Position numbers and translations under genes: made by a program. The notes beneath the pieces were generated by a model, which was not told the origin of the DNA, searched no databases, and was given only the letters and a program-made list of their open reading frames with translations. This document shows positions 9,573 to 19,606 of a stretch of 64,000 bases of DNA, piece by piece (the first letter of the stretch is position 1; every line of letters begins with the position of its first letter). Source of the stretch: Kordiimonas gwangyangensis DSM 19435 = JCM 12864 (lineage in GTDB: Bacteria; Pseudomonadota; Alphaproteobacteria; Sphingomonadales; Kordiimonadaceae); assembly GCF_000375545.1 (NCBI RefSeq), contig NZ_AQXF01000002.1:98716-162715 (forward strand), in the 5' to 3' direction.

Positions 9573-10220
9573 ATGGATCTCGCTTCAACACTTCCTGCGG
9601 CTGCCTTCTGGCTGTTCGCTGCCATTACGGTCCTGTCGGGCCTGATGGTTATCTCATCAAGGAACCCGGTGCACTCCGTGCTCTGGCTTATCCTTGCCTT
9701 CTTCTCCGCCGCGGGGCTTTTTGTCCTGATGGGGGCGGAGTTCCTCGCCATGCTGCTCGTGATTGTTTACGTGGGCGCGGTTGCGGTGCTCTTCCTCTTC
9801 GTGGTGATGATGCTCGACATCAACTTTGTCGAGCTTCGTCAGGGTTTCCTGCAGTATCTGCCAATTGGTGCGCTGATCGGTCTTATCCTGCTCGCGGAGT
9901 TGGTAACGCTTGGCACAGCCTGGACGTTCGGTGGCGATATCGCGCTGAATGCGGCCGCGCCAATGCCAGCGCTTGAGCAGGTTGAGAACACTGCGGCCCT
10001 CGGCTCGGTGATCTATACCGACTATATTTTCATCTTCCAGACCGCCGGCCTCATTCTTCTTGTGGCCATGATCGGCGCGATTGTGCTTACGCACCGCGAC
10101 CGTCCGGGTGTGAAACGCCAGAATATCGGCAAACAGAACGCCCGCCGTCCGGAAGATGCTTTCGAACTCGTTGATGTGGAAGTTGGCAAGGGTGTTCCCA
10201 TGCCAACCAAAAAAGGCTAG
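9573..10220 (+). CDS. nuoJ: NADH-quinone oxidoreductase subunit J
   Basis: Membrane subunit (215 residues) with five hydrophobic helices in about the first 175 residues and a basic cytoplasmic tail. The conserved third-helix segment IVYVGAVAVLFLFVVMML (near residues 64-81), which contains the pi-bulge region linked to quinone-coupled proton transfer, is visible. The start has a weak AGGGG site. A 13-base gap precedes nuoK. Confidence 0.96.
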   Translation: MDLASTLPAAAFWLFAAITVLSGLMVISSRNPVHSVLWLILAFFSAAGLFVLMGAEFLAMLLVIVYVGAVAVLFLFVVMMLDINFVELRQGFLQYLPIGALIGLILLAELVTLGTAWTFGGDIALNAAAPMPALEQVENTAALGSVIYTDYIFIFQTAGLILLVAMIGAIVLTHRDRPGVKRQNIGKQNARRPEDAFELVDVEVGKGVPMPTKKG

Positions 10221-10233
10221 GGGACGATAGTCC

Positions 10234-10542
10234 ATGACTATTGGGTTAGGACATTATCTGACGGTCGCCGCGATCCTGTTTGTATTCGGGATTTTCGGTA
10301 TCTTCCTCAACCGGAAGAACGTCATCATCATTCTTATGTCGGTGGAGCTCATTCTGCTCTCCGTCAATATCAACCTCGTGGCCTTCTCTACGCATCTCAA
10401 TGACCTTGTGGGCCAGGTATTCGCGATGTTCGTGCTGACCGTTGCTGCTGCTGAAGCGGCCATCGGCCTTGCGATCCTCGTTGTTTACTTCCGTACCCGC
10501 GGCTCCATCGCCGTGGAAGATATCAACCAGATGAGAGGGTAG
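10234..10542 (+). CDS. nuoK: NADH-quinone oxidoreductase subunit K
   Basis: Small pump-like subunit (102 residues) with three membrane helices. The two membrane glutamates of the proton path are present at E38 (MSVELILLS) and E74 (AAAEAAIG). The length is typical. Four bases separate it from nuoL. Confidence 0.97.
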   Translation: MTIGLGHYLTVAAILFVFGIFGIFLNRKNVIIILMSVELILLSVNINLVAFSTHLNDLVGQVFAMFVLTVAAAEAAIGLAILVVYFRTRGSIAVEDINQMRG

Positions 10543-10546
10543 GGCG

Positions 10547-12481
10547 ATGATGTACAAACTTATTGTTTTCCTGCCGCTTATCGGCTTCCTGATTGCGGGC
10601 ATGTTTGGCCGCAGGATTGGTGACAAGGCCAGCCAGCTTCTGACGGCCTCGCTCGTGAGTGTGGCTGCTATCCTCTCCTGGATGGCGTTTGCTGAAATCG
10701 CGCTTTCTGGTAACAAAGCGCACGTTCACGTGCTGGACTGGGTATCTTCGGGCACGCTCAACTTCTCTTGGGCATTCAAGATCGACACGCTTACGGCGGT
10801 TATGCTGGTTGTCGTCAACTCGGTTTCCGCGCTCGTGCACTGGTATTCCATGGGCTATATGCATGAAGACCCCGACAAGCCGCGCTTCTTCGCGTACCTG
10901 TCGCTCTTCACCTTTGCGATGCTGATGCTCGTCACCTCCGATAACCTCGTGCAGATGTTCTTCGGTTGGGAAGGCGTGGGTCTTGCCTCTTACCTGCTCA
11001 TCGGTTTCTGGTTCAAGAAACCGAGCGCGAACGCAGCCGCCATCAAGGCGTTTGTTGTCAACCGTGTGGGTGACTTTGGCTTCGCGCTTGGTATCTATGC
11101 TGTATTTGTGCTGTTCGGCTCCGTTGAGTTCGACGTGATTTTTGCAAACGCCGCTGACTTCCAGAATGCGACGATGACTTTCCTCGGCCATGAATATCAT
11201 GCGCTGACGGTCATCTGCCTACTGCTGTTCGTGGGTGCCATGGGTAAATCGGCCCAGCTCGGCCTCCACACCTGGCTCCCGGACGCTATGGAAGGGCCGA
11301 CACCGGTGTCCGCGCTTATTCACGCGGCAACAATGGTGACGGCGGGTGTATTCCTTGTGGCTCGCTTCAGCCCTGTATTCCAATATGCGCCGGATGCGCT
11401 TGTTGTTGTCACCGTTATCGGTGCAGCCACGGCCTTCTTCGCGGCCAGTGTTGGCCTTGTGCAGAACGACATCAAACGCGTGATCGCGTATTCGACCTGT
11501 TCGCAGCTCGGTTACATGTTCTTCGCGCTTGGCGTTGGTGCCTATGGCGGCGCAGTGTTCCACCTGTTCACGCACGCATTCTTCAAGGCGCTCTTGTTCC
11601 TAGGCGCGGGTTCCGTGATCCACGCGATGCACCATGAGCAAGACATGCGCAACATGGGTGGCCTTCTCAAGAAGATCCCACTCACAGCTGCTGTGATGTT
11701 CATTGGTAACCTCGCGATCACCGGTTTCCCGTTCCTTTCGGGCTTCTACTCGAAAGATATGATCATCGAAGCTGCTTACGCTTCGCACGCACCGGGCGCT
11801 GAATTTGCCTTTGTGATGGGTGTTGCTGCCGCACTGATGACAAGCTTCTACAGCTGGCGTCTGTGGTTCATGACCTTCATGGGCGAAACCCGTGCGGACC
11901 ATCACACCTATGACCACGCACATGAAGGGCCGTGGACCATCCGCTTCCCGCTTATCGTGCTTGCCGTTGGTGCCGTGTTCGCCGGTATGGTGTTCCATGG
12001 TGCGTTCATTGGTGATAACCGCGTGGCCTTCTGGAACGGTGCACTGGTAACGTCGGCACATGACATCATGACCGAAGCACACCACGTACCCTTTATCGTA
12101 AAAGCAATGCCATTTGTTGTGATGGTGCTCGGTGCTGTGCTGGCGATGTGGTTCTACCTTCGCAAGACAGACCTGCCGCAGCGCACGGCAGAAATGTGGG
12201 ACGGCCTTTATGCCTTCCTTCTCAACAAATGGTACTTTGACGAGCTTTATAACTTCATCTTCGTTCGCCCGGCCTTCTGGCTTGGCGGCTTCTTCTGGAA
12301 GCGCGGTGATGAACAGACCATCGATGGCTTCGGCCCGAACGGTGTGTCGCACGCGGTCGCTGTGATTGCGGCCAAAGCTCGCAAGCTGCAATCCGGTTAT
12401 GTCTATCACTATGCGTTTGCCATGATCATCGGCCTCGCGCTCGTGGTGACATGGTTTATGGCCCAGAGTGGCGGACACTAA
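10547..12481 (+). CDS. nuoL: NADH-quinone oxidoreductase subunit L (distal antiporter-like subunit)
   Basis: Antiporter-like proton pump at the far end of the membrane arm (644 residues). The conserved helix-5 glutamate E142 (FFGWEGVGL) and the central [24 protein letters not shown] block are present, and the C-terminal part contains the long lateral helix and a final membrane anchor. The start is ambiguous between two consecutive ATG codons (10547 and 10550). The length and order K-L-M-N are as in other alphaproteobacteria. Confidence 0.96.
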   Translation: MMYKLIVFLPLIGFLIAGMFGRRIGDKASQLLTASLVSVAAILSWMAFAEIALSGNKAHVHVLDWVSSGTLNFSWAFKIDTLTAVMLVVVNSVSALVHWYSMGYMHEDPDKPRFFAYLSLFTFAMLMLVTSDNLVQMFFGWEGVGLASYLLIGFWFKKPSANAAAIKAFVVNRVGDFGFALGIYAVFVLFGSVEFDVIFANAADFQNATMTFLGHEYHALTVICLLLFVGAMGKSAQLGLHTWLPDAMEGPTPVSALIHAATMVTAGVFLVARFSPVFQYAPDALVVVTVIGAATAFFAASVGLVQNDIKRVIAYSTCSQLGYMFFALGVGAYGGAVFHLFTHAFFKALLFLGAGSVIHAMHHEQDMRNMGGLLKKIPLTAAVMFIGNLAITGFPFLSGFYSKDMIIEAAYASHAPGAEFAFVMGVAAALMTSFYSWRLWFMTFMGETRADHHTYDHAHEGPWTIRFPLIVLAVGAVFAGMVFHGAFIGDNRVAFWNGALVTSAHDIMTEAHHVPFIVKAMPFVVMVLGAVLAMWFYLRKTDLPQRTAEMWDGLYAFLLNKWYFDELYNFIFVRPAFWLGGFFWKRGDEQTIDGFGPNGVSHAVAVIAAKARKLQSGYVYHYAFAMIIGLALVVTWFMAQSGGH

Positions 12482-12499
12482 GGGCAGGGGATATTAAAG

Positions 12500-14065
12500 A
12501 TGAATTTTCTGATACATAACCTGCTCTCGCTGATGATGCTCGTGCCGCTCATTGGTGCCGGCTTCGTGCTCATCGTGCGTCACCAGGACAAAGAGATTGA
12601 GAAGCGTAACATCCGTTGGGTAACGCTGCTTGCAACGCTCTTCACGTTTGTGCTCAGCATTGTACTTTGGGGCCTGTTTGACGGCTCCACCGCCGACTTC
12701 CAGTTCGTTGAGAAATACGAATGGATTGGCAACAGCATCAGCTACCATGTGGGCGTTGACGGCATCTCCATGCTGTTCGTGGTTCTCACGGCTTTCCTGA
12801 TGCCGATTGTGGTGCTGGCAAGCTGGGAATCTGTCGAGACGCGTGTGAAGGAATATATGATTGCCTTCCTGCTGCTCGAAACCCTGATGATCGGTGTGTT
12901 CTCCGCGCTTGATATTTTCCTGTTCTACGTCTTCTTCGAAGGCGGCCTGATCCCGATGTATCTGATCATCGGCGTCTGGGGTGGTTTGAACCGGATTTAC
13001 GCTAGCTTCAAATTCTTCCTTTATACGCTGCTTGGCTCCGTGCTGATGCTGGTGGCTGTGTTCTATATGTTCATCGAGACCGGCACGACCGATATCCCGA
13101 TGCTCATGAACCACCACTTTGATGCGGATGTGCAGAATTTGCTCTGGCTCGCCTTCTTTGCCTCGTTCGCGGTGAAGATGCCGATGTGGCCGGTGCATAC
13201 ATGGCTGCCGGATGCGCACGTACAGGCACCAACGGCGGGTTCCGTGATCCTTGCTGGTGTGCTTCTGAAGATGGGTGGTTACGGTTTCCTCCGTTTCAGC
13301 CTACCCATGTTCCCGGAAGCCACCATGCACTTCGCGTGGCTTGTGTTTGCACTGTCGATCATTGCGATCGTCTACACATCGCTCGTGGCGCTTGTGCAGA
13401 ACGACATCAAGAAGCTGATTGCTTATTCGTCCGTCGCCCACATGGGTTTTGTCACCATCGGTATCTTCGTTCTCAATGCGAACGGTATTGAAGGCGCGAT
13501 CTTCACCATGCTGAGCCACGGTATTGTCTCTGGCGCGCTCTTCCTTTGTGTGGGGGTCATCTATGACCGCCTGCACACGAGGGAAATCTCGCGCTATGGC
13601 GGCCTGTCCATCAACATGAAGATCTATGCGACCATCTTTGTCATCTTCTCGATGGCATCGGTTGGTCTGCCGGGTATGAGCGGCTTTGTGGGCGAGTTCC
13701 TTGTCCTCAACGGCGCCTACACCTACGACAGCTGGATCGCCTTCTTCGCGACCACCGGCGTGGTACTGGGTGCTGCATACATGCTCTACCTCGTTCGCCG
13801 CCTTGTGTTCGGTGAACTGGACAAAGACGATGTGAAAGCCATGCCAGACCTGAACCTGCGTGAGAAGATCATCTTCGTACCGCTCGTTGCTGTGGTCTTC
13901 TGGATGGGTATCTATCCGAACAGCTTCCTCGACCCGATCCACGCATCGGTTCAAAACCTGATTGATACGAAATTCTCCGCTTTTGAGAACCAGACGGTTG
14001 TCAATGTGGGCCCGGTTGAAGAAACCGAAGCCCCGGCGGCTGAAGCGCATCACGACGCGCACTAA
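12500..14065 (+). CDS. nuoM: NADH-quinone oxidoreductase subunit M
   Basis: Second antiporter-like pump subunit (521 residues, about 14 membrane helices). Glutamate E147 ([10 protein letters not shown]) and the [22 protein letters not shown] block match the Mrp/NuoM family. The last 20 residues are acidic and alanine-rich and end with histidines, an unremarkable soluble tail. An 18-base gap from nuoL and 14 bases to nuoN keep it in the operon. Confidence 0.97.
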   Translation: MNFLIHNLLSLMMLVPLIGAGFVLIVRHQDKEIEKRNIRWVTLLATLFTFVLSIVLWGLFDGSTADFQFVEKYEWIGNSISYHVGVDGISMLFVVLTAFLMPIVVLASWESVETRVKEYMIAFLLLETLMIGVFSALDIFLFYVFFEGGLIPMYLIIGVWGGLNRIYASFKFFLYTLLGSVLMLVAVFYMFIETGTTDIPMLMNHHFDADVQNLLWLAFFASFAVKMPMWPVHTWLPDAHVQAPTAGSVILAGVLLKMGGYGFLRFSLPMFPEATMHFAWLVFALSIIAIVYTSLVALVQNDIKKLIAYSSVAHMGFVTIGIFVLNANGIEGAIFTMLSHGIVSGALFLCVGVIYDRLHTREISRYGGLSINMKIYATIFVIFSMASVGLPGMSGFVGEFLVLNGAYTYDSWIAFFATTGVVLGAAYMLYLVRRLVFGELDKDDVKAMPDLNLREKIIFVPLVAVVFWMGIYPNSFLDPIHASVQNLIDTKFSAFENQTVVNVGPVEETEAPAAEAHHDAH

Positions 14066-14079
14066 GGAGTAAGTGAGAC

Positions 14080-15534
14080 ATGACTGGTGAAATGCCAATC
14101 CTCCTCCCTGTGATGCCCGAGCTGATTATGGGCATCGGTGCGATGCTCCTGCTGATGCTGGGTGTATTCCAGGGCGATAAAAGCTACGGCCAGATGGCCA
14201 ACCTTTCGATCCTGTTGATGGTTGTTGCGGCTTTCGTGATGATCACGCAGGTCGGTGGTGACCGTCAGTTGACCTTCGGCGGCATGTTCGTGACCGACGC
14301 CTTTGCGGTGTTTACCAAGACATTGGTGTTCATCGGCTCCGGCATCGCGATCCTGATGTCCGCGTCCTACATGCGCCAGATGGGTATCTCGAAGTTCGAA
14401 TATCCGATCCTCATTCTTCTTGCCACGCTTGGCATGATGGTGATGATCTCGGCAAACAACCTCATGAGCCTTTATGTCGGCCTTGAGCTGCAAAGCCTCT
14501 CGCTCTACGTGCTTGCGGCCCTCAACCGTGACCGTTCGCGCTCTACTGAAGCGGGCCTCAAGTATTTTGTACTGGGTGCGCTCTCATCAGGCATGCTGCT
14601 GTACGGCGTATCGCTCATCTACGGTTTTGCTGGCACGACGGACTTCGATACGCTCGCAACCACGCTCAAAGCCATGCATGAGCCGCAAGTTGGCATCATC
14701 ATTGGCATGGTCTTCCTGATGGCAGGCCTCGCGTTCAAGGTTTCGGCTGTACCGTTCCACATGTGGACGCCTGATGTGTACGAGGGTTCGCCAACCCCGG
14801 TTACCGCCTTCTTTGCGGCAGCACCGAAAGTGGCGGCGCTTGCGCTCTTCGTGCGGGTCATGACCACCGGCTTCCCGTCCATGTCGGGCGAGTGGCAGCA
14901 GGTTGTTGTGTTTATCTCGATCGCGTCGATGCTTGTCGGCTCCTTCGTGGCGCTCGTGCAAACCAACATCAAACGCCTGATGGCATACTCGAGCATTGGT
15001 CATATTGGTTATGCGCTTGTTGGCCTTGCGGCTGCAACACCGGCTGGTGTTGAAGCGCTGCTGATCTATATCGCAATTTACCTCACGATGACGCTCGGCT
15101 CCTTCGGTGCTATCCTGACCCTGCGCCGTAGCGAGGGCATGGTTGAAGAAATTTCAGACCTTTCCGGCCTGTCGCAGACCAACCTGCCGCTCGCGATTGC
15201 CGTGGCGATCTTCATGTTCTCGCTTGCAGGTATTCCGCTGCTCGCCGGTTTCTGGGGCAAATGGTATGTGTTCCTTGCGGCCGTTGAGGCAGGCCTTATT
15301 CCGCTTGCGGTCATCGGCGTGCTGACGAGCGTGGTGGGTGCCTTCTATTACCTCCGCATCATCAAGGTCATGTTCTTTGATGAACCGGCTCCGGCATTTG
15401 AAAGTGGCCACGGCCGCGCTGTTTCAAGCGTGATCGCCATTGCCGCTATCGTGAACTCGCCGGTCAGCTACTTCCTGCTCATCGGTCCGCTGGTGGCAGC
15501 AGCAAGCTGGGCAGCCGGGTCGCTGTTGTTCTAG
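14080..15534 (+). CDS. nuoN: NADH-quinone oxidoreductase subunit N
   Basis: Third antiporter-like pump subunit (484 residues, about 14 membrane helices), the last nuo gene. The YVGLELQSLSLYVL segment with its key glutamate and the PFHMWTPDVYEGSPTPVTAF block are clear. Its TAG stop shares one base with the GTG start of birA, so birA belongs to the same transcript. Confidence 0.97.
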   Translation: MTGEMPILLPVMPELIMGIGAMLLLMLGVFQGDKSYGQMANLSILLMVVAAFVMITQVGGDRQLTFGGMFVTDAFAVFTKTLVFIGSGIAILMSASYMRQMGISKFEYPILILLATLGMMVMISANNLMSLYVGLELQSLSLYVLAALNRDRSRSTEAGLKYFVLGALSSGMLLYGVSLIYGFAGTTDFDTLATTLKAMHEPQVGIIIGMVFLMAGLAFKVSAVPFHMWTPDVYEGSPTPVTAFFAAAPKVAALALFVRVMTTGFPSMSGEWQQVVVFISIASMLVGSFVALVQTNIKRLMAYSSIGHIGYALVGLAAATPAGVEALLIYIAIYLTMTLGSFGAILTLRRSEGMVEEISDLSGLSQTNLPLAIAVAIFMFSLAGIPLLAGFWGKWYVFLAAVEAGLIPLAVIGVLTSVVGAFYYLRIIKVMFFDEPAPAFESGHGRAVSSVIAIAAIVNSPVSYFLLIGPLVAAASWAAGSLLF

Positions 15535-16316
15535 TGACAACGGATTATCAAGATTGGGGGGCCTCGGCACCGGCTGGTGTCGGGGCCCACTTTTATGAGG
15601 AATGCGGCAGCACCAATGCGGTCGCAACTGAACTTGCCATTGCAGGTGAGCCCGGCCCGCTGTGGATCATTGCAGGTCAGCAAAGTGCCGGGCGCGGTAG
15701 TCGGGGCAGGGCGTGGACATCGAAGACCGGCAACCTCTATGCCTCACTGCTCATCCGCCCCCAGCTTGAACCGAAGGATTTGACGGCGCTGCCGTTCATC
15801 GCGGCCCTTGCGGTGCGGGATGCTTTCATTGCCCACGGCGCACCAGCGGCTGATGTGCGCTGCAAATGGCCGAACGATGTGCTCATTCGCGACCGCAAGG
15901 CGAGCGGTATCCTGATCGAGAGCAGCGCACGTTCCGGCGGCGGGCTTGACCATGTGATTATTGGCATCGGAATGAACATTGGTTTCTATCCGGACGATGC
16001 GCAGTTCACGGCAACCAGCCTCAGTGCAGTCGTTGGAAGAGATGTAGCCGTAAGGCCTGTATTCGAATCACTTTCCGCCAGTTTGTTTGCCCGCCTAACA
16101 AATTGGAAAGTGGGTGAATTCACCGATATCAGGCAGGACTGGTCAAACGCCGCATGGGGACTAGGTAAGGTCTGTACCTTGCGGACCATGGGGGAGAGCT
16201 TTACCGGCACGCCCCGATATCTCGCCGAAGATGGCGGGCTTGTGGTCCTACTGGACGACGGACAGGAAAAACGCCTATATGCAGGGGACATTTTCCCCGT
16301 GGCCGGGCTGGAGTGA
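15534..16316 (+). CDS. birA: biotin--[acetyl-CoA-carboxylase] ligase
   Basis: Adenylates biotin and attaches it to the carboxyl-carrier lysine of biotin enzymes. The biotin/ATP loop GRGSRGRAW lies at 53-61, the catalytic-lysine region CKWPNDVL near 110, and GIGMNIG near 148. A small C-terminal domain follows. There is no N-terminal winged-helix domain, so this is a ligase and not the dual ligase-repressor of E. coli. The start is GTG 15534, overlapping the nuoN stop by one base. The nuoN-birA-coaX-rnj order is conserved in alphaproteobacteria. Confidence 0.95.
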   Translation: MTTDYQDWGASAPAGVGAHFYEECGSTNAVATELAIAGEPGPLWIIAGQQSAGRGSRGRAWTSKTGNLYASLLIRPQLEPKDLTALPFIAALAVRDAFIAHGAPAADVRCKWPNDVLIRDRKASGILIESSARSGGGLDHVIIGIGMNIGFYPDDAQFTATSLSAVVGRDVAVRPVFESLSASLFARLTNWKVGEFTDIRQDWSNAAWGLGKVCTLRTMGESFTGTPRYLAEDGGLVVLLDDGQEKRLYAGDIFPVAGLE

Positions 16317-16321
16317 CAAAC

Positions 16322-17095
16322 ATGCTTTTGACAATTGATGCAGGCAACACCAACACCGTCTTCGCGCTGATTGAAGACAAGGCGATTGTTGAACAGTGGC
16401 GCATCTCCACCTTCGACCAGCGTACGGTGGATGAATATATGGTCTGGATCAGCCATCTGATGGCGCTCCATGGCCGGGACCCGAAGGCGGTCAAAGGGGC
16501 GATCATCGCGAGCGTTGTGCCGCAGGTGGTGTGGCCGCTGACCCAGCTGTGCAAAAAATACTTCGGCTGTGAGCCGCTCATTGTCGGCACGCCGGGGGTT
16601 GAGCTTGGTGTTGATGTGCGTGTCACGAACCCTGCCGAAGTGGGCGCTGACAGGCTCGTGAACGCGGTTGCCGGGCACGCGCTTTATGGCGGCCCGCTCG
16701 TAGTCGTTGACTTCGGTACCGCGACGACGTTTGACGTGGTTGGCCGTGACGGCGCATACCTTGGCGGCATCATCTGCCCCGGTATCAACCTGTCGCTCCA
16801 CGCGCTACACCAAGCGGCGGCCAAGCTGCCGCGTATTGCAGTGAGCGCGCCGACCAGCGACCGGGTGACCGGCAAGTCCACATTAGAAGCCATGCAATCA
16901 GGCATCTTCTGGGGCTATGTTAGCATGATCGAAGGCCTTGTATCGCGGCTCAAGCGCGAGCATGGTGAGGATATCAAGGTTTTGGCAACCGGGGGACTTG
17001 CGCCCGTCTTCGCCAACCATACCGACGCCATCGGCGACGTCGTGGGGGACCTGACACTTCAGGGCCTGCGCCTTATCTTTGAGCGCAACAACTAG
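16322..17095 (+). CDS. coaX: type III pantothenate kinase
   Basis: First step of coenzyme A synthesis, phosphorylation of pantothenate (257 residues). The ASKHA phosphate loop IDAGNTN (5-11), the GADRLVNAVAGH motif near 105 and the DFGTATTFD motif near 130 identify type III rather than the CoaA type. I chose ATG 16322 because GGAG (16310-16313) lies eight bases upstream; a GTG at 16313 within the birA stop is possible but adds only three residues. Confidence 0.95.
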   Translation: MLLTIDAGNTNTVFALIEDKAIVEQWRISTFDQRTVDEYMVWISHLMALHGRDPKAVKGAIIASVVPQVVWPLTQLCKKYFGCEPLIVGTPGVELGVDVRVTNPAEVGADRLVNAVAGHALYGGPLVVVDFGTATTFDVVGRDGAYLGGIICPGINLSLHALHQAAAKLPRIAVSAPTSDRVTGKSTLEAMQSGIFWGYVSMIEGLVSRLKREHGEDIKVLATGGLAPVFANHTDAIGDVVGDLTLQGLRLIFERNN

Positions 17096-17103
17096 GACGA
17101 CGA

Positions 17104-18786
17104 ATGGCTTATATGAAACCAGACGACAACCGGCTTTTGTTCCTGCCTATCGGTGGCTCGGGCGAGATTGGGATGAACCTCAATCTATACGGCCACAAAG
17201 GCAAATGGCTGATGGTCGACTGCGGCATGAGCTTCGCGGACACTCACCTGCCGGGGGTGGACCTCATTTTCCCCGACCCTGTGTTCATTGAAGACGAACA
17301 GGAAGATCTTGTAGGCCTTGTGCTCACGCACGGGCACGAGGATCATATCGGCGCGGTGCCGTACCTTTGGGAACGATTCCGTTGCCCAGTTTACGCGACA
17401 CCGTTCACGGCTGAACTGGTGGAAGACAAGCTCAAGGAAGCCGGGCTCTTCGATCAAGTTGAGCTGCATATTGTAGATGCACTTGAGACGCTCGAACTTG
17501 GGCCTTTCAAGGTGCGGTATGTGCCGCTCGCGCACTCCATCGCTGAAGGGCATGGCCTCGCGATCGAGACATCCAAGGGCACGATCTTCCACACAGGCGA
17601 CTGGAAGCTTGATGACAGGCCGCTGATTGGGCCGGCGTGCCCGTCACCCGTGCTATCGGAACTGGGCGATAAGGGTGTGCTGGCGCTTGTGGGTGACAGC
17701 ACCAACGTGTTCAACGCAAGCGAATCCGGCTCCGAGGCCGCAGTGCGCGAGAGCCTCAAGGAACTTGTCGCGGGCATGAAAAACCGCGTGGTGATCACCA
17801 CATTTGCCTCGAACGTGGCGCGGCTTGAGACAATTGGCGAGGTTGCCAAGTCTACCGGTCGCCGCTTGGTGCTTTTGGGGCGCTCCATGGAGCGGGTATA
17901 CAAGGCAGCAAAAGCCACAGGCTATCTGACCGATTTCCCGCCGCTTGTGGACGAGGAAGACGCTGACTATCTGCCCAAGGATGAAATCCTGATCGCCTGC
18001 ACAGGCTGCCAAGGTGAACCACGCGCGGCCATCGCACGTATCGCACGCGATGATCACAAGAACCTGCAACTCAGCCCCGGCGACAATGTGGTGTTCTCAT
18101 CCAAGATTATCCCGGGCAACGAGATCGTCTTGGGTCAGCTCTTTAACCAGCTTGCTATCAAACACATCAATGTGGTGACGGAGAAGGACGCTTTCATTCA
18201 CGTTTCCGGCCATCCGGGCCGCGCGGAACTGAAGCGCATGTATGAATGGACCAAGCCGTTCGCCGTTATTCCTGTGCACGGCGAAGCGCGGCACCTGCAG
18301 CGCCATGCGGCATATGCGCGCGAACTGGGCATCAAACATACCATTGTGCCCAAGAACGGCGATATAATCGAGATCAGCAAAAAAGGCCTGAAGCTTGTTG
18401 ACGAAGCGCCGGTCGGACGCTTGGCACTGGACGGCAACACCATTGTCTCGGTTGCTGATGAGGCCATCGCCGACCGTAGGCGTGCGGCAGTGAACGGCTT
18501 CGTGACCGTGAGTGTGGTTTTCGACCGGGACGGCACCTTGGCGGCCGAGCCGCTGATTGCCATTCTTGGCTTGCCGAAGCAGGACGACGACGTGTTCTAT
18601 GACGGCATGCTGGACGCCATCGAGGACGGCCTTGAGCGGATGGCGAAACCATCGCGCCTGTCGGATACGATGGTTGAAGATGTAATCCGCATAGCGGTCA
18701 GGCGTTTCTGCCGCCGCGAGGTGGGCAAGAACCCGGGCGTTGCGTCGCTGATTAACAGGCGCGGCGAGCTGGAATTCAGGAAGTAG
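17104..18786 (+). CDS. rnj: ribonuclease J
   Basis: Metallo-beta-lactamase-fold ribonuclease (560 residues) with 5'-to-3' exonuclease and endonuclease activity in RNA maturation and decay. The zinc motif HGHEDH lies at 76-81, followed by further metal ligands in FHTGDWKLD and the beta-CASP region (GDSTNVFN, TTFASNVARL, VSGHPGRAEL). The C-terminal RNase J domain is present. The start is ATG 17104 (a second ATG lies three codons on). It lies eight bases after coaX. Confidence 0.95.
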   Translation: MAYMKPDDNRLLFLPIGGSGEIGMNLNLYGHKGKWLMVDCGMSFADTHLPGVDLIFPDPVFIEDEQEDLVGLVLTHGHEDHIGAVPYLWERFRCPVYATPFTAELVEDKLKEAGLFDQVELHIVDALETLELGPFKVRYVPLAHSIAEGHGLAIETSKGTIFHTGDWKLDDRPLIGPACPSPVLSELGDKGVLALVGDSTNVFNASESGSEAAVRESLKELVAGMKNRVVITTFASNVARLETIGEVAKSTGRRLVLLGRSMERVYKAAKATGYLTDFPPLVDEEDADYLPKDEILIACTGCQGEPRAAIARIARDDHKNLQLSPGDNVVFSSKIIPGNEIVLGQLFNQLAIKHINVVTEKDAFIHVSGHPGRAELKRMYEWTKPFAVIPVHGEARHLQRHAAYARELGIKHTIVPKNGDIIEISKKGLKLVDEAPVGRLALDGNTIVSVADEAIADRRRAAVNGFVTVSVVFDRDGTLAAEPLIAILGLPKQDDDVFYDGMLDAIEDGLERMAKPSRLSDTMVEDVIRIAVRRFCRREVGKNPGVASLINRRGELEFRK

Positions 18787-18796
18787 GGAAGTAGCG

Positions 18797-19201
18797 ATGA
18801 TTGGAAAGCTGAACCATGTTGCCATTGTGGTGCCAGACCTTGCGGCGGGCGCTGCGGTCTACAGGGATACCCTCGGCGCGGATGTATCCGAGCCGATGGA
18901 CCTGCCGGACCACGGTGTGACAACGGTATTTGTGAACCTGCCCAATACCAAGATTGAGCTCCTGCACCCGCTTGGCGAAGGCTCCACCATTGCCAAATTC
19001 CTCGCGAATAATCCCTCAGGCGGCATGCACCACGTATGTTATGAGGTGGAAGACATTATCGCTGCGCGGGACAAGCTGAAGGCTGACGGCATGCGCGTTC
19101 TGGGCGACGGTGAGCCAAAAATTGGCGCACACGGCAAGCCTGTGTTGTTCCTGCACCCCAAAGACTTCTGCGGCACCCTTGTCGAGATCGAGGAGGTATA
19201 A
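18797..19201 (+). CDS. mce: methylmalonyl-CoA epimerase (VOC family)
   Basis: Interconverts (R)- and (S)-methylmalonyl-CoA in propionate metabolism. At 134 residues it has two beta-alpha-beta-beta-beta VOC modules. The metal ligands expected for the family are visible: H7 (KLNHVAIVV), the histidine of MHHVCYEVED (near 76-85) and the C-terminal glutamate of GTLVEIEEV. It sits ten bases after rnj and five before the DUF1467 gene, an order common in alphaproteobacteria. Confidence 0.9.
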   Translation: MIGKLNHVAIVVPDLAAGAAVYRDTLGADVSEPMDLPDHGVTTVFVNLPNTKIELLHPLGEGSTIAKFLANNPSGGMHHVCYEVEDIIAARDKLKADGMRVLGDGEPKIGAHGKPVLFLHPKDFCGTLVEIEEV

Positions 19202-19206
19202 GCACC

Positions 19207-19461
19207 ATGAATATCGCGACCATTATCCTCGTTTACGTCATCGCCTGGTGGATGGTGTTCTTTGCAGCACTGCCCGTCGGTGTGCGTTCGCAACATGAAA
19301 GCCCGGAAGAATTTGTGCCCGGCACCGAACCGGCGGCACCCGTGAATCCGAACCTGAAGAAAAAGATGCTGATCACAACGGTGATCGCCTTTGTTCTGAC
19401 GGTGGCCTATTATTTCCTCGCCACCAGTGACCTGATCACCTTCCGTCAGCCCCACGTCTGA
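19207..19461 (+). CDS. DUF1467 family small membrane protein
   Basis: This 84-residue protein has two membrane helices (about residues 4-24 and 51-72). A short loop between them carries the conserved LPVGVRSQ-E stretch followed by a proline-rich segment. This layout is typical of DUF1467 proteins, which sit after mce in many alphaproteobacteria. The function is unknown. It is the last gene of the long nuo-to-DUF1467 transcription unit. Confidence 0.85.
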   Translation: MNIATIILVYVIAWWMVFFAALPVGVRSQHESPEEFVPGTEPAAPVNPNLKKKMLITTVIAFVLTVAYYFLATSDLITFRQPHV

Positions 19462-19543
19462 TAACGGATACCAAAGCCAATGTTCTATTGCATGACACAT
19501 ACCCTGACCGGCACGACCCGAGCCTGAGTGCTCACCGCGCCAC

Positions 19544-19589
19544 GGGAAGCGTGCTTCCCTGATTGATCAGCCTGCCAGCTTTGGCAGGC
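19544..19589 (+). other. two tandem stem-loops before the dioxygenase gene
   Basis: GGGAAG-CGTG-CTTCCC (19544-19559) is followed ten bases later by GCCTGCCA-GCTT-TGGCAGGC (19570-19589). Neither is followed by a T-run. They may protect the 3' end of the upstream transcript or form a leader of the next gene, whose ATG is at 19607. Confidence 0.6.
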
Positions 19590-19606
19590 CAGTAAGGTTA
19601 TTTGTC